Assembly: GCA_902500755.1 (NCBI GenBank)
Contig: CABVRV010000002.1
Location: forward strand, 1 to 64,000
Source: an uncultured Nitrospira sp.
GTDB lineage: Bacteria; Nitrospirota; Nitrospiria; Nitrospirales; Nitrospiraceae
Length of the DNA: 64,000 nt
Reading direction: 5' to 3'
Shown: piece after piece, positions 26,866 to 36,200 of the stretch
Numbering within the stretch: the first letter of the stretch is position 1
Layout of the letters: every line of letters starts with the position of its first letter
Position numbers and translations under genes: made by a program
The notes under the pieces: generated by a model
Told to the model about the DNA's origin: nothing
The model's input: only the letters and a program-made list of their open reading frames with translations
Databases searched by the model: none

Positions 26866-27144
26866 TCAGGTGGGAATATCTCTGGTCCCGTCGTACGACG
26901 TACGAGATTGGAACGAGAACTTCACCATGTCACCGTCTTTGACGAACGAATCCTCCGAGCCGATCTTCTTGTTGATCGTGATGAGCGTTTCGCGGCTCCT
27001 GATGTACTGAAGCAAGCCCCCCAGCTGCACCGGGTTCGCTTCGATCAGTTGCTTCACAGTGACCTTACCTGTTACGGGGACTTCGATCTCGCTCTCATCG
27101 ACGGCTGCGCGTAACATTTGACCGAATATCTGCACTGATACCAT
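26866..27144 (-). CDS. MoaD/ThiS-like beta-grasp protein lacking the C-terminal Gly-Gly
   Basis: A 92-residue protein with the beta-grasp pattern of small sulfur carriers (VSVQIFGQMLRAAVDESEIEVP ... TVKQLIEANP ... LITINKKIGSEDSFVKDGDMVKF). The chain ends in SYDGTRDIPT, so the terminal Gly-Gly needed for thiocarboxylate formation is absent. It may be a stand-alone ubiquitin-like domain or a partner subunit. It lies 80 bases downstream of the GlcDF-like gene on the same strand and might be its last operon member. Confidence 0.6.
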   Translation of the reverse strand: MVSVQIFGQMLRAAVDESEIEVPVTGKVTVKQLIEANPVQLGGLLQYIRSRETLITINKKIGSEDSFVKDGDMVKFSFQSRTSYDGTRDIPT

Positions 27145-27223
27145 TGCATCCTCAACAAGTCATTCACCGACGCTGATTTCGTGATGAGAGCGGTGTGCAC
27201 GATACACCATCGACGAGACTGAC

Positions 27224-30064
27224 TCAGCTTTCCTCCCGTTCGGCTGCTTGATAGGCGTCTTGGAGAAGTTGCGCGACGTGTTTGACTTGGATAGAGTCAC
27301 GCAACCCATTCTTGAGCTGAATCATACAGGCCGGACAACTGGTGGCGACCACATTCGCACCGGTTTGCGTGATGGCGCGGGCTTTTCGATCGAAGATTTT
27401 CTGCGACGTGTCGTAGTCTTTGACGACGTAGGTGCCAGCGCCTCCGGCACAGCGGTCTGCATCCTGCATCTCGACAAAATTGACCCCAGGCATGGACGAG
27501 AGGACTTGTCGTGGCTCTTTCGTCACGCCTGCCGCCCTGAGATGGCAGGATGAATGATAGGTGACGCGTTTGGTCGTCCCATGGGCCTTGGCCATAGGGG
27601 GGCGCTCAGTTGAGCGAGCGACAAATTCCGATATATGGAACACTTTCTTTGCCAATGCTTCGGCTTGCTGTCGTTCCTCTCCATCCTGAAACAGTGTCGG
27701 ATAGTCTTTCAGCATCAACGTGCACGAAGCACAACCGGTCACGATGGTTTCGTAAGGAGCCAACGATCGGAGATTAAATCGCGCTCCCTCGCGTGCGAGA
27801 TCGACGTGCCCATACGTTTGAATCGGGGTTCCCGAACAGCGTTGCGGGGGTAAGGCAGGATCCACCCCATGTTTTTTCAACACCTCGATCACAGCGTCGC
27901 CTACCCCATCATCGAAATAGTTCGCTGCGCATCCGTGGAAATAGGCCACGGTCTTGGAGGGTGATGAGTCTGTCCCATTTGGAATCAAATGCCTGTGCCG
28001 TTCGCGCAGATGCCGTTGGGCTAGTTTCGGCAATACGAGATCATGAGGCAAGCGGGCCGTCGGAGCCAACATCTTCATGATCGGCGCAGTGATCCGTTCC
28101 AAGAGTCTTCTGAAGGCTGGCCGATCCCAGAGTCTCTGGGTGTCCGCCAGCACATGCAGGAAGGCGTCAAAGACGGTTCCCTGTGCCTGCCGCCTGAAGA
28201 TCCAACCGGCAAATCGATTCGGATGCTCTGCCCGCTTCTGCAGAATCAGATCGGACACGTCCACACCGGCCGGACAGATGGTGCGGCAGGACTTGCAGTT
28301 CAGGCAGGATTCAACGACTCGTTTGGAATTGAGATAACTGTAGTCGTTGGCTGTGACAATCTCGAACCAGCCACGCGCGCTCATGTCCTCCGATTGAAAG
28401 ACATCGTACACGGGGCACACAGAGTTACATTTCGCACAAGTCGCGCAGGATTTCGAGAGTCGCGTGTAGTCGATATGGTCGGTGAAGGGAGCTTCGCTCA
28501 ACTTGATCCCGGGATTGAGGATATTCCCCGGATCGAACGCCTTCTTGACCTGCACAAAGAGGTCGTACAGCTCCTCCCCGAACATGGTCTTGACGAACCC
28601 GGCCCGAATACGACCATCGCCATGCTCTCCGCAAATCGATCCGCCAAACCGATTCAGCACAGTCGTATGGATCTCTTGGTAGGCGTCCACCATCTTCTGA
28701 AAATCGCCGGTGTCGTTGACATCCAACAATGGCACAATATGCGCATTCCCATTGCCGATATGGCCGAAAATAGCCACCGGCACCTGTTGTCCTTGGAAAA
28801 ACTCCTCCAGGTAGTGAATCAGCTCACTGATCCGCTCAGCCGGCACGACGACGTCATCAACGAAGTTGATCGGCTTCTTTTTAGCATCAAATCGATAGAG
28901 AGTCGGATAGAGGGCTTTCCGGGCTTTCCAGAGTTGCTCCCGTTGCGACGTATCAAACGCAAGGGTGAGTTCCGACGCCAGTTTATACGATCGACAGATG
29001 GCTGCCATCGCGTCGGCCTTCTCACGGAGGTCGACCTCGAGAGAATCGGCATCTAACTCAACCAGCAATGTCGCCGTCGCATCGTCCGGAATGCCATGCT
29101 TTCCACGACCGATCAAATTAAGCGTGTTGGCATCCATGACTTCCAAGGCGCTTGGCTGGAGAGTCAGGAGCTGAGGAACGGCTTCACCGACCTCTTCGAG
29201 ACTCTGGAAATGAATCAGAGCAGTCAGCGTCGCTGCAGGCTTCGCCGCCAACATGATCTTCGCTTCACTGACGATACCCAGCGTTCCCTCGCTGCCTACA
29301 AACAGTTTGGGGAGATCAAAATGGCCTCGATCCAAACCATCGGCCACCCCAAAGAGATTGTACCCACAGCTGTTCTTACTGACGGTCGGTTGCTTAGCAG
29401 CAATGAGGTCGGCATGCGCCTGAGTCAATACGAGGATGTCGCGCAAGGCGGGCACGGATGTCAGGAGTCGTTCCAGCGTCGGGTCATTCAGCGCATAGCA
29501 CCGAGCTTCGATCCAAGACGATGATGTCAGGCACAGCCGAAGACTCTGGATATTGTCTTTCACGGAACCGTAACGCAACGTATGCGGGCCTGAGGAATTA
29601 TTGGCGATCATGCCACCCAGCTTGCACATATCCCCACTGGAGGGGTCAGGGCCAAACAGGAGCCCTTGCGAACTGAGCTGCTTGTTCAATTCCGCCAACA
29701 CGATACCTGGCTGAACACGGGCCCAGCGCTCTTCCCGGTTCACTTCGAGGATTCGATTCATCCGTGACACATCGAGAATGACACCGGACCCGATGGCAGA
29801 ACCGGTCAGATTTGTCCCGGCGGCGCGAGGCGTCAGTGGAATGCCGCGTGACACAGCGTAGCTAACCGTTGCCGCGATATCACCTTCCGACTCGACTAGA
29901 ACAACGGCTTGTGGAGGAACGCGGTAGATGCTGGCGTCCACCGCATACGCTGTAAGCGCAGGGCCGTCGTCCAAGACTTTCCCTACTCCCACCAGAGCAC
30001 GGAGATCCTTCGCAACGACGCGGCCTTTTGTCGGTTGGATCAATGATGGAGAAGAAGGTGTCAT
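27224..30064 (-). CDS. FAD-linked oxidase / iron-sulfur heterodisulfide-reductase-like fusion (GlcD-GlcF type)
   Basis: A protein of about 946 residues fusing a GlcD/D-lactate-dehydrogenase flavoprotein (FAD_binding_4, about residues 35-190, with PRAAGTNLTGSAIG; C-terminal FAD oxidase domain to about 480) to two 4Fe-4S motifs (CATCAKCNSVCP and CLNCKSCRTICP) and two cysteine-rich CCG domains (GCAAN ... CASC and CHLR ... CPAC). It should oxidise a 2-hydroxyacid such as glycolate or D-lactate and pass electrons to quinone. The ATG at 30064 is preferred over the upstream TTG. It is divergent from a glyoxylate-reductase-like gene 89 bases away. Confidence 0.9.
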   Translation of the reverse strand: MTPSSPSLIQPTKGRVVAKDLRALVGVGKVLDDGPALTAYAVDASIYRVPPQAVVLVESEGDIAATVSYAVSRGIPLTPRAAGTNLTGSAIGSGVILDVSRMNRILEVNREERWARVQPGIVLAELNKQLSSQGLLFGPDPSSGDMCKLGGMIANNSSGPHTLRYGSVKDNIQSLRLCLTSSSWIEARCYALNDPTLERLLTSVPALRDILVLTQAHADLIAAKQPTVSKNSCGYNLFGVADGLDRGHFDLPKLFVGSEGTLGIVSEAKIMLAAKPAATLTALIHFQSLEEVGEAVPQLLTLQPSALEVMDANTLNLIGRGKHGIPDDATATLLVELDADSLEVDLREKADAMAAICRSYKLASELTLAFDTSQREQLWKARKALYPTLYRFDAKKKPINFVDDVVVPAERISELIHYLEEFFQGQQVPVAIFGHIGNGNAHIVPLLDVNDTGDFQKMVDAYQEIHTTVLNRFGGSICGEHGDGRIRAGFVKTMFGEELYDLFVQVKKAFDPGNILNPGIKLSEAPFTDHIDYTRLSKSCATCAKCNSVCPVYDVFQSEDMSARGWFEIVTANDYSYLNSKRVVESCLNCKSCRTICPAGVDVSDLILQKRAEHPNRFAGWIFRRQAQGTVFDAFLHVLADTQRLWDRPAFRRLLERITAPIMKMLAPTARLPHDLVLPKLAQRHLRERHRHLIPNGTDSSPSKTVAYFHGCAANYFDDGVGDAVIEVLKKHGVDPALPPQRCSGTPIQTYGHVDLAREGARFNLRSLAPYETIVTGCASCTLMLKDYPTLFQDGEERQQAEALAKKVFHISEFVARSTERPPMAKAHGTTKRVTYHSSCHLRAAGVTKEPRQVLSSMPGVNFVEMQDADRCAGGAGTYVVKDYDTSQKIFDRKARAITQTGANVVATSCPACMIQLKNGLRDSIQVKHVAQLLQDAYQAAEREES

Positions 30065-30153
30065 AAGCCTTAACAAATTCCTAACCGGGACGGTTTTCGG
30101 GTCACCACCGTCGTTGTTCCTGGACTCCGATTTCTTCTACAATACACACGACC

Positions 30154-31110
30154 ATGGCTCGGCCGACTTTGTTTATCACGCGTCTGCTGCCTCAGCCAGT
30201 GATGGACGCCATCCCTACACACTATCAGATGCTGACTGAACCAGTCGATCGACCCGCGACCGCGAAGGAGCTACATTGCGGCTTCTCCCAGGCCGACGCC
30301 GTGATCTGTACGCTGGCCGACTTTATCGACGCGTCACTACTGTCCTGCACGACAAAGCTGAAAATTGTCGCCAACTATGCCGTCGGCTACAACAACATCG
30401 ACCTGTCTGCCGCGGCTGAGCGTGGCATCATCGTGACCAATACACCAGACGTGTTGACCGATGCCACTGCCGATCTGACGTGGGCGCTGCTGTTGGCGGT
30501 CGCGCGGCGTATCGCCGAAGGAGATGCCTGGATTCGAACCGGCAATTGGACTGGATGGACTCCGACGCAGATGCTGGGTGCCGACATCACAGGAAAGACA
30601 CTCGGCATTCTCGGTATGGGACGCATCGGCCAGGCAGTGGCGCAACGAGCAGCCGGTTTTCGGATGTCGGTACTCTATGCAGGCCGTCACGCTGTTTCAA
30701 GTCCTCCGGGTCTTTCCTGGACTCGGCAGTCGCTCGATACCGTGCTCACACACTCCGATTTCCTTTCGCTTCATGTTCCGCTCATCGACACCACTCATCA
30801 CCTGATCGGTCAACGTGAACTCGTTCGGATGAAGCCGACAGCCTTTCTCATCAACACCTCGCGAGGGCCGATCATTGATGAGTCTGCTTTGCTGTCGGCG
30901 CTTGAGGCACGAACCATCGCCGGAGCCGGACTCGATGTCTACGAGCATGAACCGACGATCACCCCTGCTCTACGTTCACTGCCGAATGTCGTCCTTCTTC
31001 CTCACCTTGGATCGGCCACGCTCGAGACGCGTGTTCGGATGGGACTGATCTGTCTCGACAATATTGCAGCCACACTGGAAGGCCGATCGGTTCCGAATCG
31101 AGTGAACTGA
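30154..31110 (+). CDS. D-2-hydroxyacid dehydrogenase (glyoxylate/hydroxypyruvate reductase-like)
   Basis: A 318-residue NAD(P)-dependent enzyme with the Rossmann motif LGILGMGRIGQAVAQRAAGF (residues 150-169) and the catalytic R237 (NTSRGPI), E266 (YEHEP) and H284 (PHLGSAT). The sequence best fits glyoxylate/hydroxypyruvate reductases of the GyaR/GhrB group. With the divergent GlcDF-type oxidase it could form a glycolate-glyoxylate pair. That pairing is inference from gene order. Confidence 0.87.
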   Translation: MARPTLFITRLLPQPVMDAIPTHYQMLTEPVDRPATAKELHCGFSQADAVICTLADFIDASLLSCTTKLKIVANYAVGYNNIDLSAAAERGIIVTNTPDVLTDATADLTWALLLAVARRIAEGDAWIRTGNWTGWTPTQMLGADITGKTLGILGMGRIGQAVAQRAAGFRMSVLYAGRHAVSSPPGLSWTRQSLDTVLTHSDFLSLHVPLIDTTHHLIGQRELVRMKPTAFLINTSRGPIIDESALLSALEARTIAGAGLDVYEHEPTITPALRSLPNVVLLPHLGSATLETRVRMGLICLDNIAATLEGRSVPNRVN

Positions 31111-31137
31111 GGGATAAGAGAGGAACGACGCGGCACC

Positions 31138-33258
31138 CTACGCGGCATACCGAAAACCAGCGTCCCCTCCTCCTGGCTTCCCCTTTAAAGCGGCCAGACG
31201 CTGGGGGACGTCATGGAACGAAGGAATCGACTGAAACGCATGTGCGGCCTTCTCCCACTGTTCCTCATCTTCATACAATAAGCCAAGCTCATACTGTATG
31301 GCTTGACCCTTCGCACCCTCACATCGTGGATCAGCCAAGACCGTCTCCAGCCCGCGAATAGCGAGAGCGATCTGGCGCTCTTCCTTGAGACAGACCGCCG
31401 TCATCAGCGCCGAATCAAGATAGAATGAGTTGCTGTTCATCGAGACCTGGAATTCTTCCTTCGCTTCTTCATAGAGTCCCATGTTCTTGTACGCCACACC
31501 TAACGCGTAATGTGCCTCATAGTCTGGCGGCGGCCCCGTGGGTTCCTTGGTCGCCACCGTGGGAGCAACGGATGGCATCTCTGGAGCAGTCAGGCGGCTT
31601 GATGGCGAATCAACAGCCGGCTTGGTCGGATGTGAGACTGGTCCTGGAATCGCTTTGGATTCCTGTCTCCTGTCCTTCGTTGCAGAAGATGGCTCCCCAG
31701 TCGATGGCGTACGAACCGGCTGACTTTGCTCCTGGCGCGAGACCGTTGGCGACGGGGGCGCTGTCTTGACAACCGCTGACACCTGCGTGGTCGACGCGGG
31801 TGTGACCTGTGTCCCTCCCTTGTTAGGAGCTTCCTGTTCGTGGGCGTCACTCATTACTGGCAACCCGTGATCCTTGTTAAACGGATTCACGTCATCAGGT
31901 TCCGCTCCAACAAGTGAAAATCCTTGAACCTCTTGAGTCTGTGCCTCCAGACCCTTCACCAGATCTTCCTCTCTGTCGGTCCCTGCTGATTCACCACTCC
32001 GGCCTAAAGAAGGCTCACCGATCTGTGCCTCGGGTTCAGAAGCAATCTGTGCGGATTCTCTCGGCTCTGCCGAAACATCTCCCCGTATCCTCGCCGCCAA
32101 CCGATTCACGAACGCCTCATCGGTGGACAGCGACCTCACTTTTTCAAAGAGTTCTTCGTGGAGGCTTTCCATTCCCGGTTCAGGATGTTCTAATAACAGT
32201 TCGACCGCCTTCGCATATTGAAGCGCTGCGCCAGAATGATCTCCTTTTTCTTCATAGAGTTCACCGTTCAGTTCCAGTAAGGGAACCGAGTTCGGCTCAG
32301 CAGAGAGAAACTCCTGAATCAGTGATTCGGCCAACCCGAGATCATGGGCCCGTAACGCGGCTCCTGCCAAGAAGCGATACTCCCCCAGTGCGACTTGCAC
32401 ATCCCCTCGTTGCAAGTGCAACCGAGCGAGGAGCTGACAGACTTGCGGATTGCCAGGTTCCCGCGTAAGCATCTGGTTCAAGATCGCTTCCGCTCCGGCA
32501 TATTGCTTCTCCTCAATACGCCGGATCGCTTCGGTCAAGAGGTCGAGCGGCTCAGACGGCTTCTGCGTCGGGACAGAAGAGCCTGGTTTCACGGCATGGA
32601 CCGCTCCAGTCCCGCCTTTCTTGATGCTTTCGACAAACTGGGCCGCTTCACTATTCGCCGGATCGATCCTCAGTACGGCGAGATACGCGTCCTTCGCTTC
32701 ATCGTATCGACCTTGCGCCGATCGTTCGCGGCCCAGCTGCAAATAGACCTTGGTCGCTTCATCCTGCTGGTTTTCCTGGACACAGAGTTCGGCGACGCGC
32801 TGTTGTGCGTTGAGATTCGATGGGTCCTGAATGACGATCTTCTTGTAGATTTCGAGTGCGTCTTTGCCTCGACGCTCCTTCAAATAGTACTTCCCAAGCG
32901 TGAGATAGTCTTGAACCGCGCTAGTAATGAGTCCCCGCTCAACGTTGAGGTCACCGAGGTGGCGATAGACTTCATAGCGCGTGGGGTCACACTTGAGGAC
33001 TTTTTTGAAGGCGGCGATCGCTTTAAGGGTAGCACCCTCCGCTCGAAATGCCGATGCGGCTTGGAGAAATGCCGTGGCAGCTTCCCCTGGAACGTTCCGT
33101 TTTAAGTGTAGATCTCCGATGGAATTATGAATGCTCCCGTCGCCGGGCATTTCCGTGGCCAGTTTCTTCCATTCGGCAATCGCCGCTTCAAACTGTCCAC
33201 GGGAAGCCAGGAGTTGAGCTTGCTGAAGAACGCGACTGCGATCCGGTGGCACAACCAT
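31138..33258 (-). CDS. Large TPR-repeat protein
   Basis: About 706 residues with eight or more TPR units in the N-terminal 430 residues (for example GDLHLKRN, AIAAFKKVLKCDPTRYEVYRHLGDLN, ALEIYKKIVIQDPSNLNAQ), a disordered Pro/Ser/Thr-rich linker (about 430-590), and two more TPRs at the C-terminus (YALGVAYKNMGLYEEAKEEFQVSM). No signal peptide is apparent, so it is probably cytoplasmic and serves as an assembly scaffold. The ATG at 33258 has GGAGGAA directly upstream; an in-frame TTG at 33282 is possible. No partner is known. Confidence 0.8.
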   Translation of the reverse strand: MVVPPDRSRVLQQAQLLASRGQFEAAIAEWKKLATEMPGDGSIHNSIGDLHLKRNVPGEAATAFLQAASAFRAEGATLKAIAAFKKVLKCDPTRYEVYRHLGDLNVERGLITSAVQDYLTLGKYYLKERRGKDALEIYKKIVIQDPSNLNAQQRVAELCVQENQQDEATKVYLQLGRERSAQGRYDEAKDAYLAVLRIDPANSEAAQFVESIKKGGTGAVHAVKPGSSVPTQKPSEPLDLLTEAIRRIEEKQYAGAEAILNQMLTREPGNPQVCQLLARLHLQRGDVQVALGEYRFLAGAALRAHDLGLAESLIQEFLSAEPNSVPLLELNGELYEEKGDHSGAALQYAKAVELLLEHPEPGMESLHEELFEKVRSLSTDEAFVNRLAARIRGDVSAEPRESAQIASEPEAQIGEPSLGRSGESAGTDREEDLVKGLEAQTQEVQGFSLVGAEPDDVNPFNKDHGLPVMSDAHEQEAPNKGGTQVTPASTTQVSAVVKTAPPSPTVSRQEQSQPVRTPSTGEPSSATKDRRQESKAIPGPVSHPTKPAVDSPSSRLTAPEMPSVAPTVATKEPTGPPPDYEAHYALGVAYKNMGLYEEAKEEFQVSMNSNSFYLDSALMTAVCLKEERQIALAIRGLETVLADPRCEGAKGQAIQYELGLLYEDEEQWEKAAHAFQSIPSFHDVPQRLAALKGKPGGGDAGFRYAA

Positions 33259-33349
33259 TTCCTCCACAAACGGAACAGCCAAACGCTAACAGTCTCACTG
33301 AGTTTTGTCTAGGAAATGGCAGAATCAGACGGGAGAACAGCTCGGCAGT

Positions 33350-33391
33350 AGAAACCGTCCCTCCTGTTCGGAGGACCGGCTCTCCAGCCGA
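33350..33391 (-). terminator. Possible hairpins downstream of the cold-shock gene
   Basis: On the minus strand, just after the csp stop, CGGCT-GGAG-AGCCG and GTCCTCC-GAACA-GGAGGGAC can each pair, the second followed by GGTTTCT. The T tract is weak, so this may attenuate rather than end transcription before the TPR gene. Confidence 0.3.
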
Positions 33392-33412
33392 GCACGGTAA
33401 GACGAGTCTACG

Positions 33413-33631
33413 TTAAGATGCAGCGATCGCTGACTTGAGAACGTTGGCCGCTTGAGGCCCTTTGGCTCCTTGGACAATGTCAAACTCCACGTTTTCCCCT
33501 TCCTTGAGGGTCTTGAAGCCATCCCCCTGCAACGCCGAGTAATGAACGAAGACATCTTCTCCGCTATCCAGCCGGATAAACCCAAATCCCTTTCGATCGT
33601 TGAACCACTTGACCGTTCCTTTTGTCTTCAC
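33413..33631 (-). CDS. Cold-shock protein (CspA family)
   Basis: A 72-residue single cold-shock domain. RNP1 (KGFGFI, residues about 14-19) and RNP2 (VFVHYS, residues 27-32) are intact and the length is standard. Such proteins bind single-stranded RNA and melt mRNA structure. AAAGGAGGGA precedes the ATG. About 170 bases of leader separate it from a putative promoter at 33815-33843, consistent with leader-dependent cold regulation. No close partner gene. Confidence 0.95.
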   Translation of the reverse strand: MKTKGTVKWFNDRKGFGFIRLDSGEDVFVHYSALQGDGFKTLKEGENVEFDIVQGAKGPQAANVLKSAIAAS

Positions 33632-33814
33632 TGAATCCCTCCTTTTGTCAACAACTACGAGCAGTTATGTAACGCTATCGCGCAAGTTGCATGGTTTGGC
33701 AATGTGAATGATACAGCTAGACCGGACAAGAATTCGGTTGGTCGAACGGACGGGCACCTGAAGGAGTGATACATCGCTCACGGAACCCATCAATTGCAGA
33801 GGAAAGTCGCGGAG

Positions 33815-33843
33815 CATGTAACATAGGGCTGATAGCCTGTCAA
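33815..33843 (-). promoter_or_regulatory. Putative promoter of the cold-shock gene
   Basis: On the minus strand, TTGACA (33843-33838) is followed after 17 bases by TACATG (33820-33815). The -35 is perfect and the -10 is weak. Transcription from here would give a leader of about 170-180 bases, similar in size to the regulated 5' leader of E. coli cspA. The rest of the 301-base csp-lptF intergenic region shows no gene I can support. Confidence 0.4.
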
Positions 33844-33933
33844 GCGAATCTTCATCGAGCAGAATTTCTCCTGTGTTTACAAGGGGGAATGACTGCCCTA
33901 TAGTGTCAGACATTTCCCCGATCCAGAGACTTT

Positions 33934-35025
33934 GTGATCCTACGAACTCTTCTCGACCGCTACATTTTCACGGAACTTCTTTCTCCCTTTGGGCTCAGTC
34001 TTGGGGCACTCTGTTTTGTCATGTTGACGAGAGAACTCCTGCGTCTTGTCGAGTTACTCGTCTCCAAAGGAGTGGGATTCTGGGCGGTCTTGAAAGTGAT
34101 TGCCATGCTGCTCCCATCCGGTTTGGTGCTCACGCTGCCCATCGCGGGCCTGATTGCTTCGATTACGGCATTCGGTCGACTGTCATTCGATAAAGAACTG
34201 GTCGCCATGCGTGCGGCCGGACTCAGCCTGCTGCGCCTCTCACAGCCGGTCCTTCTTTTTTCCGTCTTCGTCTGTACGCTCACGCTGGTGTTGTCCCACT
34301 GGGGACAACCATGGAGTTCGCTGAACCTGAAGAAAGTTGCCCTCAATCTGCTCAAAGACCAACTCGTCTTGGCCCTGGAGCAAGGCACCTTCAACGAGCC
34401 GATTCCTCACATGATGATCTATGTCCCTGAAAGTGCACCAGGTCATCCTCCCGACGGCATCTTCATCTCCGATGAACGCCTACCTCATGAGCCACGAGTC
34501 ATCGTGGCGCAGCAATACCATGTCTTCATGGATTCTGAGCATGAGCACGTTGCCTTACGATTGATCAACGGAACGATTCATAGCCGACCTCGTCAAGACG
34601 ACCAGTACCGACAGATCGCGTTCGCGAGTTATGACATCAAGATCAATCTGAATCTGAGCAGCTATTCGGCCACCGAGGAACGTCCATCCTATGACCAAAT
34701 CATGGCACGCCTGGCAGAAACGGACGGAAAAGATGCCGGCGCTCTTCGGCGCCTGATGGAATATTACAAAGATCTGGCATTCCCGACCGCTTCCCTCGTA
34801 TTCTGCTTACTCGGAGTGCCCGTCGGTATCGTGTCGAAGCGATCCGGTCGTGTCGGTGGATTTGCCGTCGGCGTGGGAATCATCATTGCCTTCTATATTC
34901 TCAATGTCGGCTGCGATTTCTTGGTGACCGCCTTAGTCCTTCATCCGTTCTTTGGTGCCTGGCTGCCGAATATCATTTTTATGGTGATTACTGGGGTGAT
35001 GTTCGGACGGATGAGCAGGCAATAA
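33934..35025 (+). CDS. lptF: LPS export permease LptF
   Basis: A 363-residue YjgP/YjgQ-family permease with six membrane helices: three N-terminal (starting LLDRYIFTELLSPFGLSLG), a periplasmic beta-jellyroll (about residues 140-255) and three C-terminal. It belongs to the LptB2FG ABC complex that pulls LPS from the inner membrane onto the LptC/LptA bridge. It begins with GTG and overlaps the end of the csp leader region; lptG follows four bases after its stop. FabF, ACP and LpxD downstream supply the same pathway. Confidence 0.9.
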   Translation: MILRTLLDRYIFTELLSPFGLSLGALCFVMLTRELLRLVELLVSKGVGFWAVLKVIAMLLPSGLVLTLPIAGLIASITAFGRLSFDKELVAMRAAGLSLLRLSQPVLLFSVFVCTLTLVLSHWGQPWSSLNLKKVALNLLKDQLVLALEQGTFNEPIPHMMIYVPESAPGHPPDGIFISDERLPHEPRVIVAQQYHVFMDSEHEHVALRLINGTIHSRPRQDDQYRQIAFASYDIKINLNLSSYSATEERPSYDQIMARLAETDGKDAGALRRLMEYYKDLAFPTASLVFCLLGVPVGIVSKRSGRVGGFAVGVGIIIAFYILNVGCDFLVTALVLHPFFGAWLPNIIFMVITGVMFGRMSRQ

Positions 35026-35029
35026 TTTC

Positions 35030-36121
35030 ATGACAATCCTGTTTCGCTATATCCTTCGCGAATTCTCAAAAATCTTCGGAATGTGCTTTGCCGGCTTGGT
35101 AACCATCTATCTAGTGATCGATTTTTTCGAGAAGGTCCGTCGCTTTCTTCGGTACGAATCCGGCCTTGTTCCCATCCTGACGTACTTCGCTTTAAAAATT
35201 CCCTCCATTTCGTTTCAAGTCGCTCCATTTGCCATACTGGTATCAACTCTGTTGACCCTTGGACTCCTTGCCCGCAGCAACGAAATCACGGCGATGCGCA
35301 GCTGTGGTATCAGTCTGCTGTGGATGTCATCCCCCTTTGTCCTCTTCGCCAGCGCCGTGTCACTGGTGCTCCTCATTTTCAGCTCGACCGTTATTCCCTT
35401 GGCTTCTGAAAAAGCCGAAGAAGTCCGTGTGATCCAAATCGAGCAGAAACCCGCTCCGGTCACGATCCAGGCTGCTCAGCCTTGGGCTCGCATCAGCGCC
35501 GATGCGCTCATGAAAATCCGTGAAATCGACACCACCGGCATGATCGTGCGAGGAGTTCGCATTTTTTATTTCCGCCCTCCCTTTCAGCTCGAACGCATGA
35601 CCGAGGCGGAGGAAGCCCGCTATACCCCGACTGGTTGGATGCTGTTGAATGGGCATCATCGTCGATTTCTTGAAGGCGACACCGCCGAGCTCGTCCAGTT
35701 CACGGAACAGCTGATCAAGATCCCGCTTATCCCGGATGACTTCTCCAGCTCCCTCATCGGGAACTCGGACACGATGACGTTCCAAGAGATACGAAATTAT
35801 CTTGAGCGTTTCCGACACGAAGGCTTTTCCTTTACTCGCTTATTGACAGACTACTATGGTCGGGTGGCCTTTCCCTTGGTCACAGTCGTGATGGTGATCG
35901 TCGGCATTGCCTTAAGTCTTCGACGGAGTGGAGTGCGCGGAGGCAGCATGGCGATGGGCATTGGGCAAGCGTTCATCGTGGGGTTTTGCTATTGGACGAC
36001 CAACGCGGTCGCGATTGCACTGGGGCGGGGGGGAGCCTTGGCACCCATGCTGGCTGGCTGGATGGCCAACGCACTCTTCTTGAGCTTCGGACTCTATCTC
36101 TTGTTGAAAGTTCGTCATTAA
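35030..36121 (+). CDS. lptG: LPS export permease LptG
   Basis: A 363-residue paralogue of LptF with the same six-helix plus periplasmic domain layout. N-terminal FRYILREFSKIFGM and the C-terminal FPLVTVVMVIVGIALSLR are characteristic of LptG. It completes the permease heterodimer encoded by the adjacent lptF. The LptB ATPase and LptA/C are not in the window. The start ATG is four bases after lptF. Confidence 0.9.
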   Translation: MTILFRYILREFSKIFGMCFAGLVTIYLVIDFFEKVRRFLRYESGLVPILTYFALKIPSISFQVAPFAILVSTLLTLGLLARSNEITAMRSCGISLLWMSSPFVLFASAVSLVLLIFSSTVIPLASEKAEEVRVIQIEQKPAPVTIQAAQPWARISADALMKIREIDTTGMIVRGVRIFYFRPPFQLERMTEAEEARYTPTGWMLLNGHHRRFLEGDTAELVQFTEQLIKIPLIPDDFSSSLIGNSDTMTFQEIRNYLERFRHEGFSFTRLLTDYYGRVAFPLVTVVMVIVGIALSLRRSGVRGGSMAMGIGQAFIVGFCYWTTNAVAIALGRGGALAPMLAGWMANALFLSFGLYLLLKVRH

Positions 36122-36200
36122 ACTATGGTTACCTAGTTGACTGTCTTCTGGTCTTCCGGTAAGAAAGGCGCCGGAGACGCCTATTGAAGGAGGAACAAAC

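Noticed and set aside
28043..29056. 337-codon ORF antisense to the GlcDF-type gene
   Set aside because: It lies wholly inside a strongly supported gene; the length reflects codon bias on the opposite strand.
33665..33913. 82-codon ORF in the csp leader, minus strand
   Set aside because: It overlaps the putative csp promoter and leader, has no ribosome site, and shows no motif.
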